Positions 1 to 12,003 of a stretch of DNA of 64,000 nucleotides are shown piece after piece. The position numbers and the translations under genes were made by a program. The DNA lies in assembly GCA_941918925.1 (NCBI GenBank), contig OW799234.1, positions 113,063,128-113,127,127 on the forward strand. Direction: 5' to 3'. A model generated the notes under the pieces. That model worked only from the letters and a program-made list of their open reading frames with translations. It was not told the origin of the DNA and did no database searches. The DNA comes from Phyto melanocephala. Lineage: Eukaryota; Arthropoda; Insecta; Diptera; Rhinophoridae. Position 1 is the first letter of the stretch; each line of letters begins with the position of its first letter.

Positions 1-75
1 TTTATGAAAGCAAGAACCCCACGAGCTTTACTAGATATTAGGGTAATATGCTGATTAAAATTTAGTTTAATATTT
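1..75 (-). pseudogene. Non-LTR reverse transcriptase fragment at window edge
   Basis: On the minus strand this reads NFNQHITLISSKARGVLAFIK, cut by the window edge. It is colinear with the ITMTANKARGVLGFIKRWA segment of the reverse transcriptase relic near 13.9 kb, so it is the post-palm (thumb) part of the same non-LTR family. Nothing upstream of it on this strand could be read with confidence. Confidence 0.5.
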
Positions 76-410
76 TAAAAATATTATTCTTGATCCACAT
101 CCTTTTCAGACGTTAATTTTCATGTCCCGCAATGAATGCAGTTATATAGCTCATCGTACTCTGATTAAAATCGAGTTACTTTGCTCAACGCCCCATCAGG
201 AGTCTTCTTTAGTAACATATGAGCCTGTCTACATTCTTTCATTGAGAGTTTACCTACTAAAATTGATGTGCCCACACCAACTCATTACCTAGAGAATTCT
301 TGCGTTCTGGTTCACTAAATAACGCTACTTTTTCAGTCGCTTTATTCCCTACTATGCGCTTTCAACTAGATTTCTCCTTCCTCTAATTCGACGATTTAAT
401 ATGAACTACA
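76..410. other. AT-rich, no feature seen
   Basis: No open frame, RNA gene or clear repeat was recognised. The part next to the window edge could be a decayed extension of the neighbouring reverse transcriptase relic. Confidence 0.4.
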
Positions 411-1019
411 TAAGGGGTGTCTCGAAATGCTTTTGTATATTTTAAAATGTCTCCGAAATCAAGTTTAAAAAAAAAAAAAAAAAACATTTTATTAACGTTA
501 TGGAGAAAAATTTCTAAACTTTATTTTGCAAAAAACTAAAGTTTAAAATTTTATTTTCTTTTGAAAAATTTCGCATTTTTTTCTTAACGCTTTGCATTAA
601 ACGTTGGACACACGTTTTACCGAAGTGTTTGATAGCTTTTTTCCAAATAAATCCAATTTTTTTTACATTTGCAGAAGCTTTGAACTTTGTTCTTAGGTAC
701 TGCTTAATTATAGCCCAATAGCGTTCAATAGGCCTAAGCTCTGGACTATTAGGTGGATTCATGTTTTTCGGTACAAAATTTATCTTGTTGGCCTCATACC
801 ACTCAAGGACGTCTTTGCTGTAGTGGCAGCTTGCCAAGTCGGGCCAAAATAGTGGAGGTATATTGTGGCTTCTGTATAATGGCAATACAGCCTTTTTCAG
901 GCACTCATTAATATAAAATTTGCTGTTCATTGTACGATTCACAATGATTGCCTTTGAAGTTTTCCCACATGTACATATTGCTTGCCATATCATATAATTT
1001 TTGGCGAATTTTGAAATGT

Positions 1020-2906
1020 TTTTATACCCGCCACCAAAAAAATGGTGGGGGTATATTCATTTTGTTATTCCGTCTGTTTCACATCGAAATATCCATATTA
1101 GACCCCATAAAGTATATATATTCTGAATCAGGGTTTGATTTGATGACGATCTAGCTATGTCCGTCCGTCTGTCCATCTGTCCGTCTGTTGAAAGCACGAT
1201 AGAGGTCGCACCGAAAAAGCTAGGAGGCTCAAATTTTGCCAGAATCTATCCTATAGACAAGGTTTGTTTGGTATTGAAAATGGACTAAATCGGAATATTA
1301 GGAAGAGAGTTATAGCTCGAAAAGCAAGAGTAGGTCGTAAAAACCGTGTCCTTCGAACATCGAATAAAATGGAATTGTGTCCAAACGCCTCAACGTAGAC
1401 TCATGAAACTTCGAATATATATTTTCTGGGTAAAGACAATATTTTTCTTCGAAAATTGTCTAAATCTATGCATTAGGAGAGGAGTTATCGATCAAAATGT
1501 ACGAAAATTTTTACCGCACAGTGTATTTTTCGGTATATTTAAAAACAAAAACGTCATAAAGGCAACAAAATTGGAGGTACGACCCTGAAATTTTGCACAC
1601 TTTGCTTTTTGCTGAGACGCTTTTTTGCAACGAAAAATCAATGTGCCACGCCCACTTTTACGCCCACCTCCCATATAACGTTTTACCTAAAATTCATATA
1701 ATTTCTCTATTAATAAAGATTTTGGAATAACAAAGGGCTATATTGAAACACCTAAGTTGTACTCTTTCACAGAAATAACTTTGACACGCCTACTATAACG
1801 CCCACTTTTCACGTTATCTACCGTTAATGAAATTTAAAAGCTCATAAAACCGTCAAAATTAGAGGTATGATGATCAAATTTGCTACGTATTTCCTTCTTA
1901 TCAATGTAATTGTTGTGTTAAAAAGTTAAGGTGATACTCCCACTTAAACGCCTACCATATAACGGTTTATCTTAAATTCATGTAATTTCTCTATTGACAA
2001 AGTTTTTGGGAAAATAAAGGACTATATTAAAATATCTAAGTTGTATTTATTAGCAGAAACTTTATTGACACGCCTACTTTAACACCTACTTTCACTTAAA
2101 GACCAAATTTACGAAAACATTTTACTATTATATTGAAGTTATTAAGGGTGGTTAAATTTTAAAGGCCAATGTTGATTTTAAATAAAACACAAATTATTTA
2201 AGAAATTATTATCATTTATTTTTATAATGATAATATTTGTATGGTTCAATTATGTATTTAACAAAATATCGACCAAATGGCCCCCCATCCTTGCCGCAAT
2301 TCCTCTATCTGATGGTCCAAATTTTCAATGACAATGTTGAAGCTCAATTGTTAGGCATGATGATGAGTCGAGGTTGACTAGCCTTTTGCTATCACTATCG
2401 CAAACAACAGCAATAGTTCCCATTCAACGAACTAAGAAGGCATTCACAGATTTTCTAACATTTTATACAGACCTGTTTTGCAGAAATTTAAATAATTTTT
2501 ACAATTCTTCCGATTGTGGACGAATTTGAACGATTATGTTGACCAAAAGAATCACAAAGTACACAAAATGCATTTTGATTTGAACGCCCATTTTTATAAA
2601 AAAAACTAAATAACTTTAAAGCGTTGTTCATTTGCGTATCTTTCCACGGATCAAATTGAGTAAGTTTGAGATTCAGAAATGTCAAGTGAAATGCAGAAAA
2701 CAAATTTAAAGACTAGGTGTAGTTCACCTTCAACATGGGCCCTTAAAATTTAACCACCCTCTACAAAGAAAGTGATACATATTTTATTATAAAGAGATTA
2801 TTCCATAATGATTAACAAAATAATAAATATTGTGCTTTAAATGTACACAAAATTGGTGGTGGGTACAAAAGATTCGGCACAGCCGAATATAGTGCTCTTA
2901 CTTGTT
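1020..2906 (+). mobile_element. DINE-1/Helentron-like element, copy A
   Basis: It begins with a hairpin, TATACCCGCCACC then GGTGGGGGTATA, and ends with the palindrome GATTCGGCACAGCCGAAT followed by a CTTACTTGTT tail. The interior has the 'ctatgtccgtccgtctgtc' block and repeated 'cgcccacttttacgcccacc' blocks typical of the Drosophila DINE-1 (INE-1) group of non-autonomous Helentrons. No target duplication is visible, as expected for rolling-circle elements. It lies inside the Tc1-like transposase gene and itself holds a mariner-type MITE at 2145-2761. Confidence 0.85.
2145..2761 (-). mobile_element. Mariner-type MITE nested in DINE copy A
   Basis: The 617-bp element has inverted ends GGGTGGTTAAATTTTAA with flanking TA. 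The minus strand keeps a transposase N-terminal remnant (NALKLFSFFYKNGRS, then NRSNSSTIGRIV, a helix-turn-helix) and a scrambled C-terminal tail, so it is a deletion derivative of a mariner. The same element stands at the same place in the DINE copy at 28.3-30.4 kb but is absent from the copy at 33.4 kb, where the site keeps a single TA. Confidence 0.85.
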
Positions 2907-3597
2907 ATACTTAAATTTATCGGAAACATTAGCTCTTTTATTAGAAACGTAAAAACCCTGAACAGGAAGCTCTGAATGGTCAGCCTTACAATAGGTTTCA
3001 TCGTCCTTTAAAATACATCCATTAAAATTATTTAATTTGTGACGTAGCAACTGTCTTGCTCTTATTCTTGCAGTTTTTGTTCGGTTTTCGTTTCGGTTTT
3101 GAGCTTTCTTGACTTTGAATGTTCTTAAATATTCTTTTTTCTTTATTCATTCTACAAGCGACTTCGAAATATTTAGTTTTCGTGCGATATCGCGAATGGA
3201 AATGTTTGGATTTTGCTTCCAAAGTGCCTTCACCTTTTTAACGATTTGAGGATTCCTAAAACCACGAGGCCCTCCACCTTTTTTGTGCGTAATAGACAAG
3301 TCTTTTTTTAATTTAAAAATAATGTTACGGGCAGTCTGTCTGGACACTTTTGCCCGTCGCGCAACTTCAGCATAAGAAAGTTGTTTATTTTCATTATAAA
3401 TATCCACAATATTTTTTGTCGCTTTTTCTCTATTTGACGACATTTTAAATACGTATTAAATAATTTGAATAAACTTATTAACAAAGTATTGTTGACACTT
3501 ATAACTATCACAGAGTGGAACAAAAAAATTAATTAAATAATAATTGTTTGCGTAGTGCCCTGTAAAAATGTAAAAAAGCATTTCGAGACACCCCTTA

Positions 3598-4494
3598 TAG
3601 TCAAGTATAATTTTTTTAATTTAACATTTAAGTCTTTAAACTTATAATTAAATATATGAAAAATTTTTTTTTAGCATAAGTATAATTTGTTCATTTCACT
3701 ATTAACAAAACACAATTTTTTGTAAATCTGTGTACGGTAATAGAAGCTAACGAGCATACAGAAACAAAAACTGAAAACAAAATGAAACTTTTTCAGCTAA
3801 ACGAAAAAGGAAAGATAACAAAAACAACACACATTTAATAAGTATGAAAAATATGATGTTCATTAGTGTAATGGATAATATCTCTTAAAAATGAAAAAAA
3901 AAGAAAATTAAAACAATACGTTTATATTGTTACTTTTACCTCATTGAGGTAGTTTGCCTCAAACAAATGCAAATTTAAAAACTTTTTTTGCAGTTTGTAT
4001 ATTTATTTTTTTTTAGAAGTAGTAGAAGATTTTTTAATATCAATCTTATAATTTGCTCAATAATCCTCTTAAATTAGTAAACCTTATTTAATGGATTAAT
4101 CTAATGGGTGACAGAACAATGTTTAGTTTTTAAATTTTTTTATTTGTCTTGGGAAAATATTCTTTACAGATAATTTAATTAAATACATATTCTTCAACAT
4201 TTTTATTTTTAAATGAGAGTGAATAAAAATTTATTTTATATTTAAATACAAATTTACAAGAAATTACAAACTAAGAGAAACTATTATTTAATTTTTAATT
4301 ACATGAAGACTCAATGCAAAATGAAAAAAATTAAAAAAAAAATTGTTAAAAAAATTACACATTCTTAATTAATTGATGGGTTTGTATTATTAAAATTTGC
4401 TCTAAAAAATTTAATTGAGAGCGAAACAATTTTTCGTGAAGGGAGCTGGGGAACATAAAATATTTTATTTTCAATTAAGAAACCAGAGCTTATA
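3598..4494. other. AT-rich, no gene seen
   Basis: Long A and T runs, with no open frame of note and no recognised repeat. Confidence 0.5.
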
Positions 4495-4620
4495 CCACCA
4501 GTTATTTAGGTTAGGTAAGATAGAAGAGGCAGCCGTTGGGCAGCTCACTTGGGTCGATTTTGTTGATCCCAGACCAGCACACTACTGACTAGTCCACCGG
4601 GGAACCCCACCAGTAATTTA
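4495..4620 (+). mobile_element. Short SINE-like insert with about 14-bp target duplications
   Basis: A 98-bp insert (4509-4606) starts GGTTAGGT and contains GGCAGCC and AGCTCACTTGGG. It is bracketed by CCACCAGTTATTTA (4495-4508) and CCACCAGTAATTTA (4607-4620), which differ at one base. That is the mark of target-primed insertion of a short retroposon. I recall similar GGTTAGGT...GGCAGCC repeats as common in muscid flies, but this is memory, not a search. I see no A/B box good enough to call a tRNA-derived head. Confidence 0.55.
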
Positions 4621-5345
4621 AATTAAATAAAGATTTAAATGTACAACATAGTTCTGCGGCTTTTAAGAGTTGGCAGCTTAATAGGGGAAACTTAGCAGAT
4701 AAAGATGGACCATAGTTTATCTACGCAAAAAAAAAATAACAGGAATGGATTCAATCATGTCAGAATGAAACAAGGTCCCATATGGTAGATCTATACTCCA
4801 GAATAGGCCTTACAAGCGAATAATACAAACTTTTAGTGACAAAAGAATGCTTAATCTTTTTAGCCCAACGTTTTACAAGACCAAGCACACCTATGGCTTT
4901 ATTTATCGTCAAGGTAATATGGAAAATAAAATTTAGTTTAGGGTCGAGTAGGATTCTTAGATCTTAGAAATCATCAACTAGTTCTAGCCATCAAGCAAAT
5001 AGTTCACCGCTATCGGTGTATGTATTAACATTTTTTTAAGTTGAGTTGTATTAGATTTATTTTTAACCAACGAATTGATGTCATCTATAAGATTTTGATT
5101 TTCACAAACGTCATCAAAATATTTGAGAATTTCAATTTTAATCAAAAGTCGTTAATATACAATGAGAAGAGGTCAAAGGTTGCTTGCTTGTGGCATGCCT
5201 GAGAGAATACCTATACTTCTACAAAAGTTAATTTTAAGACGAGCAGTTTTTTTCTGTTAGTACGGTAAGAATCAACTTTTTACATTTGTGAACTCTATTA
5301 ACTTTAGTTTCCTCCTAAGACTTTATCACAAGCTTTACTAAAGTC
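4621..5345 (-). pseudogene. Non-LTR reverse transcriptase relic
   Basis: Translated with frame changes, the minus strand gives INKAIGVLGLVKRWAKK and FVTKSLYYSLVRPILEY, matching the relic near 14 kb segment by segment. Further upstream on the strand (5160-5340) are decayed pieces of the palm region. Many stops and shifts are present. It belongs to the same non-LTR family as the copies at 1-75, 13.6-14.3 kb and perhaps 59.4-59.9 kb. Confidence 0.65.
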
Positions 5346-5379
5346 TGTGTATATATACACATGTAGGGGGAATATCGAA

Positions 5380-6180
5380 GCAGACCACTACTATCACGGG
5401 TCCCTTTTTGAGCCCCTTCGCTCCTCAGTGATTTCGTGTCCACCGATCAGTATACCTTCAATCACTGAGTCCCGCGCCACAACCGGTGTTTGCTCTGGAC
5501 TAGGAAAACGATTCCACACTGCCGACTGGTGATTGTCGACAATCCTCATCGCACAGTCCTTTGTAATCACCAGCATCTCCCATCGCACTCACACTTAATG
5601 TGTGCTTGCCTGTGATTGCCCGCACTAATCCATTGCCCAGAGCAGTTCTGGGTTCCGGTCCGCAGAATGCAACCTCAGACCCCTTTTTCGCCAGCAGCCT
5701 CATTCCCAGCTATGCCCACGTGTCCTTTAACCCACATCAGCGTTACCTCATTTGTAGAGGCACACCTATTTAGCTTTAGAATCCGCTGCATACGTTTTAT
5801 AACCGACTGGTTGTCAAGTGCAATAAGAGTTCTCTTCCCATATATTCGACATTCCAACAGGTGGTCCAACGCGTGCAACAAACCAAGCATTTCTGCCTGA
5901 TAGACTGACACGTACTCCACCAGATTCAGGGTGCAGGATAGGTTCAACTCAGATAAGTACACACCAGCACCTGCCCTTCCGTCCATAAAGGACCCATCAG
6001 TAAAGATACTGATGTGATTCTCCAGGCACTCATCGTGCATGAATCCATCCGCTATGAGCGTGTGATGTAGCCTCTCGACCACTTTCACCCGACTCATGCG
6101 CTATATCGGCGTTTGAGCCTCCCTAACCTCTTTGTCCACGAGGTCTAGGATTCTCCTTTGCTCCAAAATCGATCCAAAGC
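5380..6180 (-). pseudogene. RNase H domain of a non-LTR retrotransposon
   Basis: A 140-aa stretch (5675-6097) reads SIFTDGSFMDGRAGAGVYL, then VYQAEMLGLLHAL, ALDNQSVI and WVKGHVGIAGNEAA. These are the Asp, Glu, Asp and His-Asn-Glu blocks of a type I RNase H, as found at the C-terminal end of I/R1/LOA-type polyproteins. The protein continues in shifted frames to about 5394. No reverse transcriptase of matching quality adjoins it, so it is a truncated copy. Its base composition is clearly less AT-rich than its surroundings, which suggests a fairly late arrival. A more decayed copy lies at 25.6-26.0 kb. Confidence 0.85.
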
Positions 6181-6929
6181 GATACCACATGCCATCGCTT
6201 CGCATCCAAAGTCTGTGTAGATCACAGCAGTTTTCTGTTGTTAAAGAAGACCACAGTATATTGCAGTTGTGGGATGTGTGAGATCTGTCGTAGTCGAGCA
6301 GTCTTTTTAAAACCCATGTTTATAAGTTAATATTAAATAAGCAACATGATAAGATATGTGCGTCCTTTTAAAACGTCACAAATTTAAAGAAATTAATTAT
6401 TAAGATACAGTCATAAAGTTAATTTGAGGCGATTTGAAGGCAACTGTGAGACAAGTCTTTGTGCAGTTTGAAAAAAATATATATTCAATTCGTTAAAAAA
6501 AATATATTACGACACTTGCTGTTTTAATTATTTTTTAAAATAAAAATCGCATTTCCTATTCCACGCATAAGAAAACAATGCAATTAAATACAATAAGTCT
6601 CGATATTAACCTCAACTCTACGTCTTAACGAGCCATCGTTTTATTCGCACTCTTTCACCTTGTTATCTTAATCTGAAAATGCAGTCACGTATTTTGTGGC
6701 AAAGACGTTTGAACACGACGTTTGAAAAACAAAATATTAACACGAATTTTTAATATCATGTCATATCATATCATATCATATTTATTTATTTATTTTTTTT
6801 TATTTTTTATTTAATGATATATTAATTTTATTTATTATTTTGCTTTATTTTAAGCGAATATATATTTTATATTCGCTTTAAACATAAAACACAATTTGTT
6901 TTTAACTCATATGTAAAATAATGTCACTT
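6181..6929. other. Mostly featureless; one short hairpin
   Basis: The first 120 bases may be more of the RNase H element. The rest is AT-rich with a TCATA run (6759-6780). A perfect 11-bp inverted repeat, AAGCGAATATA with a 5-nt loop, stands near 6852-6878. No gene seen. Confidence 0.45.
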
Positions 6930-7440
6930 TAAACAATGGCTTCTTCATTTTCGGTTTGATGTTTGTTTTAGAACATTTTCCATTACATCTTTTAAAATTT
7001 GTGGCTGTAGCGCTGGAATTTTTCAACAATGTTGCATATATTCGCTCCTTCAAAAAAACCCCAAAGAAAATAGTCGGATGCTGACAAATATGGATGCTGA
7101 TATACTAATCTTTTAATTCCCAAACTTCTTGCAATTGTTTGTCCTTCAAAAATTTTACTTTAAAGTGCCCTTGAGTTTTGGACAGTAAAACATAAACCGA
7201 TAGTGCTCTCCATTTATGGCTACAGCATTTCCTCCTTATATTTTGCAAAAGTAAATTTGAATGATATTTTCATATCTAATGCCACACCATACTTAATAGG
7301 CGTTGATGAATGGCTCTATAGAACCTATAACTTACAGTTTTGCATATTAGCAAGCGATTTAAATGAAGTTAAACTTCATCACTCTTCATCAAAAATTCAA
7401 TAAAGTTAATTTAGTTTCTGACAATCTATTGAAGTTTAAA
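6930..7440 (-). pseudogene. Decayed mariner transposase remnant
   Basis: In broken frames the minus strand shows GGNAVAINGEHYR and then PYLSASDYFLWGFFEGA. These match the VTVNGERYR and SPDLSASDFFLWG blocks of mariner transposases, the latter carrying the third catalytic Asp. Terminal repeats were not found. Confidence 0.65.
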
Positions 7441-8459
7441 AACAAAATTTTGATGTTGCCTCGTTGGGAAAAATATATGGGAAAAATAAACATTTTTTAA
7501 ATACGAAGTAGTGCTTAGTTAGCTAAGCAGGATTCCTTCTTGTAAATGTTGCTGGTATTTTTCTAACACTAAGCTCTATACGTTCAATACTATATTTAAT
7601 GCAAATTACACGTGTTCTATTGTTGGTGGTGACGATGAACAAGGCAAAGAATCATTGCATCAGATGGCGGAATTTTAATGTTGAACTATTCGCTGATTTA
7701 AGTAATAAAAATCTGTTATTCTGGTTCTTTATTCGAATTTATTAGTCGGAAAAAATATATATAAGCGAAAAGGTTATAAAGGTCCTATTGTGATTTTTAA
7801 TATTCCCTTTACTATTGAAAACATTAGGCTGAGATACACATACATACATAAAAAAATTTATTCCTAGCGGTAGAAGTAAAAATGGCTTTATATTTCAGGC
7901 CTTTTGAAAATCTCCTTGTTTGGAAAAAAAGGTGTTTATTATCTTGTGTACTTATTTAATTTTTGTATTCGTAGCAACAACAAAAATATTTTAAACCATT
8001 ACTTAAGCCAGATAAAATAAAAAGAAAATAAACAAAATTATAAAAATAGAATGACTAGTAAAGAAGAATTTATTTAGCCTATTTTAAACTGCTGTAGGGT
8101 GAAAAAACACTGCTAAACTCAAACAGCTATGAAAAAAATAAAAATATTTATAAAAAATGTAAGTTAACGACAACAAGACTAAGAGTCTTATAAATTATAG
8201 GGTAGGATTAGTATCATGCATACATAATTAATAATGAAAAACAATACAAGTATTTATTTAATCAACATCATAAATTAAAAGGAAAACATAAACAATAATA
8301 ATTATAATTACAAAAAAAGCAAAAAACACAATTGATTTTTTTTTAAATTTTATATTAATAGTACAAAAATTAAAAAAAAAAAAAAAAATGTGTAAAAAAG
8401 GTCTCAATTAAAAAAATTATAGATTGCTTTACTAAACTGTGCTGCGTTGTTCTAAAAGC
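7441..8459. other. AT-rich, no feature seen
   Basis: No coding frame, repeat or RNA gene recognised; poly-A runs lie near 8365-8395. Confidence 0.5.
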
Positions 8460-9765
8460 GAGTTTCAAAGACGAATACAGCTAATAAGAAATTGCCATTC
8501 TGACACAAGTCTTTTATATTTGATTTGTACAATGTCATTGTTTCTCCGCGAACGAGTAAACAAATAGGACGGTTCGTTTGTAAAAACTATTTTATGCATG
8601 ATTATAAGCGACCTTATTTTTAAAAGATCACTGAAACGTACCCCATACAATTCACGTTCGTATGGTGTAATGTGTGACGATCTTCTTAAATTTAAAACGT
8701 ATCTTAGTAAAGAGTTATATGTTGAAGTTAATTTTCGCCTACTCGAAAAGTCACAACTAGAAAACAGTTCACATCCATATAGTTAGACAGGTATTAGATA
8801 GGTTTTAGCAAGTAGTATGCGTAAATGCAAAGGTGAAAGGTGTTGAGTTCTCCAAAGAAATATATCATGGAAAATGTTCTTCCGGTGGCAAAGTTATTAT
8901 GGTCTGTCCAGGTGAGAGATGAGTTAAAGATGACGCCAAGGTTTTTAATACGTTGAACAATTTCCATGTGTTGGTTATTTAGAAAAATGGGTGGTATCTC
9001 ATGAGTTTGCGCATTGCCTCTCGATATTATTAAGCATTTAGATTTTGAGGGGTTCAAACAGAGATCATTTGCTCTTGCCCAGAGATTAATATTAGACAGG
9101 TATAAATTCAGTTTGACAACACTCTCTTTCAATTTTCCTTTTTCACTACACAGATATAATTGGACGTCGTCTGCCTACATATTAACTTTGCAAAAAGATA
9201 TATGTTGCGGCAAATCATTTATATATATAGAAAATGAAAGTGGTCCCAGTACTGAACCTTGAGGAATGCCTTTCGTTACTGGAAGAAACTTGAAGCTTTT
9301 ATTATTTACGTATACAAATTGATACTGATTATTTAAATACGAAGATATAAGATCAGTTGCAGATGGGGAGAAGTTAAAAATTTTATTAAATTTGGTACCA
9401 AGTACAGTGTGGTTTACCATATCAAATGCTTTTAAGTGATCTAAAAGAAGCAAAAAAGAAATGTTACCATTATCAATGTAGCCACGTATTTCCTCAGAGA
9501 CGTCAATGAGAGCAGTAGTGCAACTATGTTTCGATTGAAAGCCTGATTACCGATTTGTAAGTAGGTTATTTTCCCGTAAGTAGTTACCTATTTGTCCGTG
9601 AAGTACCACTTCAAATACCTTAGAAACATACGAGAGTATAGCAATAGGTCGATAATCATTATTCCCTTTAGGGATAGGTACAATTTTCGCATACTTCCAG
9701 TTTTGTGGAAAAGAACTTTTAGTCAGAATAGTATTAAAAACGTGAGTAATATGAGGCAGCAAGAA
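8460..9765 (-). pseudogene. Non-LTR (Jockey/CR1-like) reverse transcriptase, decayed
   Basis: Pieces in order on the minus strand: WKYAKIVPIPKGNNDYRPIA (fingers, 9547-9762), LLLDHLKAFDMVNH and GIPQGSVLGPL..YINDLP (palm, 9175-9453), then WARANDLCLNPSKSKCLI and NLGVIFNSSLTW (thumb, 8794-9132), and a C-terminal tail to 8465. The catalytic YADD motif reads stop-ADD because the Tyr codon is TAG (9175-9177). Frame breaks occur between the pieces. No endonuclease part is recognised upstream, so it is a 5'-truncated dead copy. Confidence 0.85.
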
Positions 9766-12001
9766 CGGAACTACTTCTCTAATAAATTGAGGATGAATAT
9801 TATATTATATTTAAATACCAGAAAGCCATTTAACAGGTCTTCACATAAAGGGTTTCGATGGTGCCATATACAAGAAGTTTTCCTCCCCCCCCCCCCCTTT
9901 AAAAATGAGTGTGGAAGCACTGCCAACGCGTGTAAAAAGAAATAAGTATGAAATTTGAATTAAAATCCATGTGCTCCCTTAATAAGTCTAGATAAGGCCT
10001 TTTATAAGGCCTACTTACCCCTGCTTTTTACCGCTATTTTATTATGAAACCCACCATACACCTACATTGCAGCTACTTATATATGTTTATGTATGTGTTG
10101 ATATGTTTTAATAAACATTTTTATTTTCACAGATGCTGTACTTTGGCACAATTAAGTGTGTGTAAGGATTAAAATAAAAGGATATATGAGCTGAAGTTAA
10201 TACTTTCTGCTCTCTTTCTCCCTAATTTTTTCTGCAACATTAAAGATTTTTGTAATAAAAATATACAAGCCGAAAAATTAACAAAAACTTTCAACCAAAT
10301 AATAAATGTTTGGGAAAAATTTCAAGGAAACTTTTTAATATCAATTAAAATTATGGAGGTATTCTTCAAATGAAATACTTTATGAATTGCTAGGATTGTT
10401 TTATCTTTATGTCAAGGGGGCGAAAGGTAGCTTTACTATTTGTAGTAGTTCCATGGACACTATATTGAAGAAATTATTGAGACAAAAAATAAAAAAATAA
10501 AAAAAGTGTTAAGACTTTCAAGTTCATCATATGTTTTGTTATGAAAGTGGCTGCCATGATGTTGAACATCATGTCAATCATGTCAACAGGGCTAAACAAC
10601 AATGAACACTAACGTTAATAACATTTTTGGTTTATTATGTTTAAAAGTTTTCATTTTTTTAATTAAAAGAAATCGCATTATAAATAATATAATTAATTAG
10701 TTTTCGATAGAAGAGATTCTCAATATAAAATGTTAAGGTTTTAGCGAAATCCAAACAAAGGACATAATACTAATATAGCAGCCGAGAAAATAGATGTTGT
10801 GATGCTATGTATTTAACATTACTGTTAAGGACAACAAAAATTTAGCCATAAGGACTTATTTTCATTTATGGCCCTTCGAGCCGGACTCTGTTTTGTTCTT
10901 TGATGGATTAGAGCACTTAAAAATTCCATAAATTCAAGGGTGAGAAAACAAATGGAAGATACTACAAGTACTGATGAAGTATTAAGTTTTTAATTCTGCT
11001 GGTACTTAATTAAAGCTCATAAAATTTGCTTTGGTCTTGCCAAACAGTAGCAACTGTAGCAACAACAGCAATAACCCAGCAAAAGGATCCCGAAATATAA
11101 TCTACTAAATATTTAAGTATTTTAAAAAGAACTGATTTCCACATGCATTTATTAATAAATAATTTCTTCTTTCATTTATTTTTATTATTTATTTATTATT
11201 TTTTTTTTTTTTTTTGTAAAACAATTCGTAATGCAGAAGGGTTAAGTAGCCACCAGAAATGTATAGCATAATTTGTTGTTAATGGTAGTGTTTAATAATT
11301 TTTCGCTGGGAATGACTTTTATTTACTTAAAGAATATTGAGTGAAATATAGCAAAGTTTACAACAAGTTTAACAAATTAATTACTTTTTTTTTTTGCCAC
11401 CCTTTTAGTTATGTGCGTATAAATCTACATCATAATTAATGTTGCGATATTAACTGTTCTATTAAGTTATTTTGTCCATTTAAAATTTTCCGTTTAAACA
11501 TTCGAGTAAACATGAAAAGTTTTTGCTACATTATCTGGCTTTTGATTACATGTTTGTTTCGGTTGAGTTTTTTGTTTGCAATAAGGGAAGGCAGGATAAA
11601 AGCATTGTTTGTTTTAAATTTAACGAGAAAAAGTTAAAAAAATATTCCCAGTTTTATTATCTGCTCAAACACACATACTTGTGCATTAAAGAGAAATAAA
11701 GTATACAAAAAAAGAATAGTTTGAAGATTTTTTTTCTAAAGTTTACTCAAGGCAATTTATTTAGTTTAATAATATGAAGTAAAGTAAATAATTAAAAAGT
11801 TTTCTTTTTTAACAAAAAAAAAAAAAAAAAAACAAAATAAAATATTAAAAGGTTTTGATCGTGATTCATTAAAGCAAAGCAGTAAAAACCTTGTAAATTT
11901 TATTATAAAATTAAGCTCACGTAACTCTTAAATAACATTATATAAGAATAAGCATACAATTTTTAAATGTAAACAAAATACTTTTAATTAATGTTTGTAT
12001 A
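9766..12001. other. AT-rich spacer, no gene seen
   Basis: Contains a homopolymer C run near 9885-9898 and poly-A/T runs near 11195-11215 and 11813-11832. No supported frame or repeat family was recognised. Confidence 0.5.
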
Positions 12002-12003
12002 TA

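Larger units (their letters stand above)
514..3443 (-). pseudogene. DD37E Tc1-like transposase, one stop plus nested insertion
   Basis: The frame starts MSSNREKATKNIVDIYNENK at 3443 with a paired-type helix-turn-helix (YAEVARRAKVSRQTARNI, then SIRDIARKLNISKSLVE). It meets a TGA at 3147-3149 that stands where Arg is expected, then continues through the first catalytic Asp (ILKDDETYCK). A DINE-1-like copy interrupts at 1020-2908. Beyond it the frame resumes as YMIWQAICTCGK, with WPDLASCHYS and NPPNSPELRPIE. The second Asp and the Glu are separated by 37 residues (DD37E, a type first described in mosquitoes). Taking out the 1,889 inserted bases joins 535 and 506 nt in frame, for 346 codons plus stop. 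It is non-functional as it stands: one nonsense codon and one insertion. Confidence 0.9.
413..3595 (-). mobile_element. Tc1-like element of the DD37E type, split by a DINE-1-like copy
   Basis: Both ends carry the inverted repeat AGGGGTGTCTCGAAATGC (left from 413, right ending 3595), each flanked by TA (411-412 and 3596-3597), the target of Tc1/mariner elements. The total is 3.18 kb, but 1.89 kb is a later nested insertion, so the element itself is about 1.29 kb, normal for this superfamily. It carries one transposase gene on the minus strand. Confidence 0.9.

Noticed and set aside
5616..5900. 94-aa plus-strand frame
   Set aside because: Antisense shadow of the RNase H domain, which has all its conserved blocks on the minus strand.
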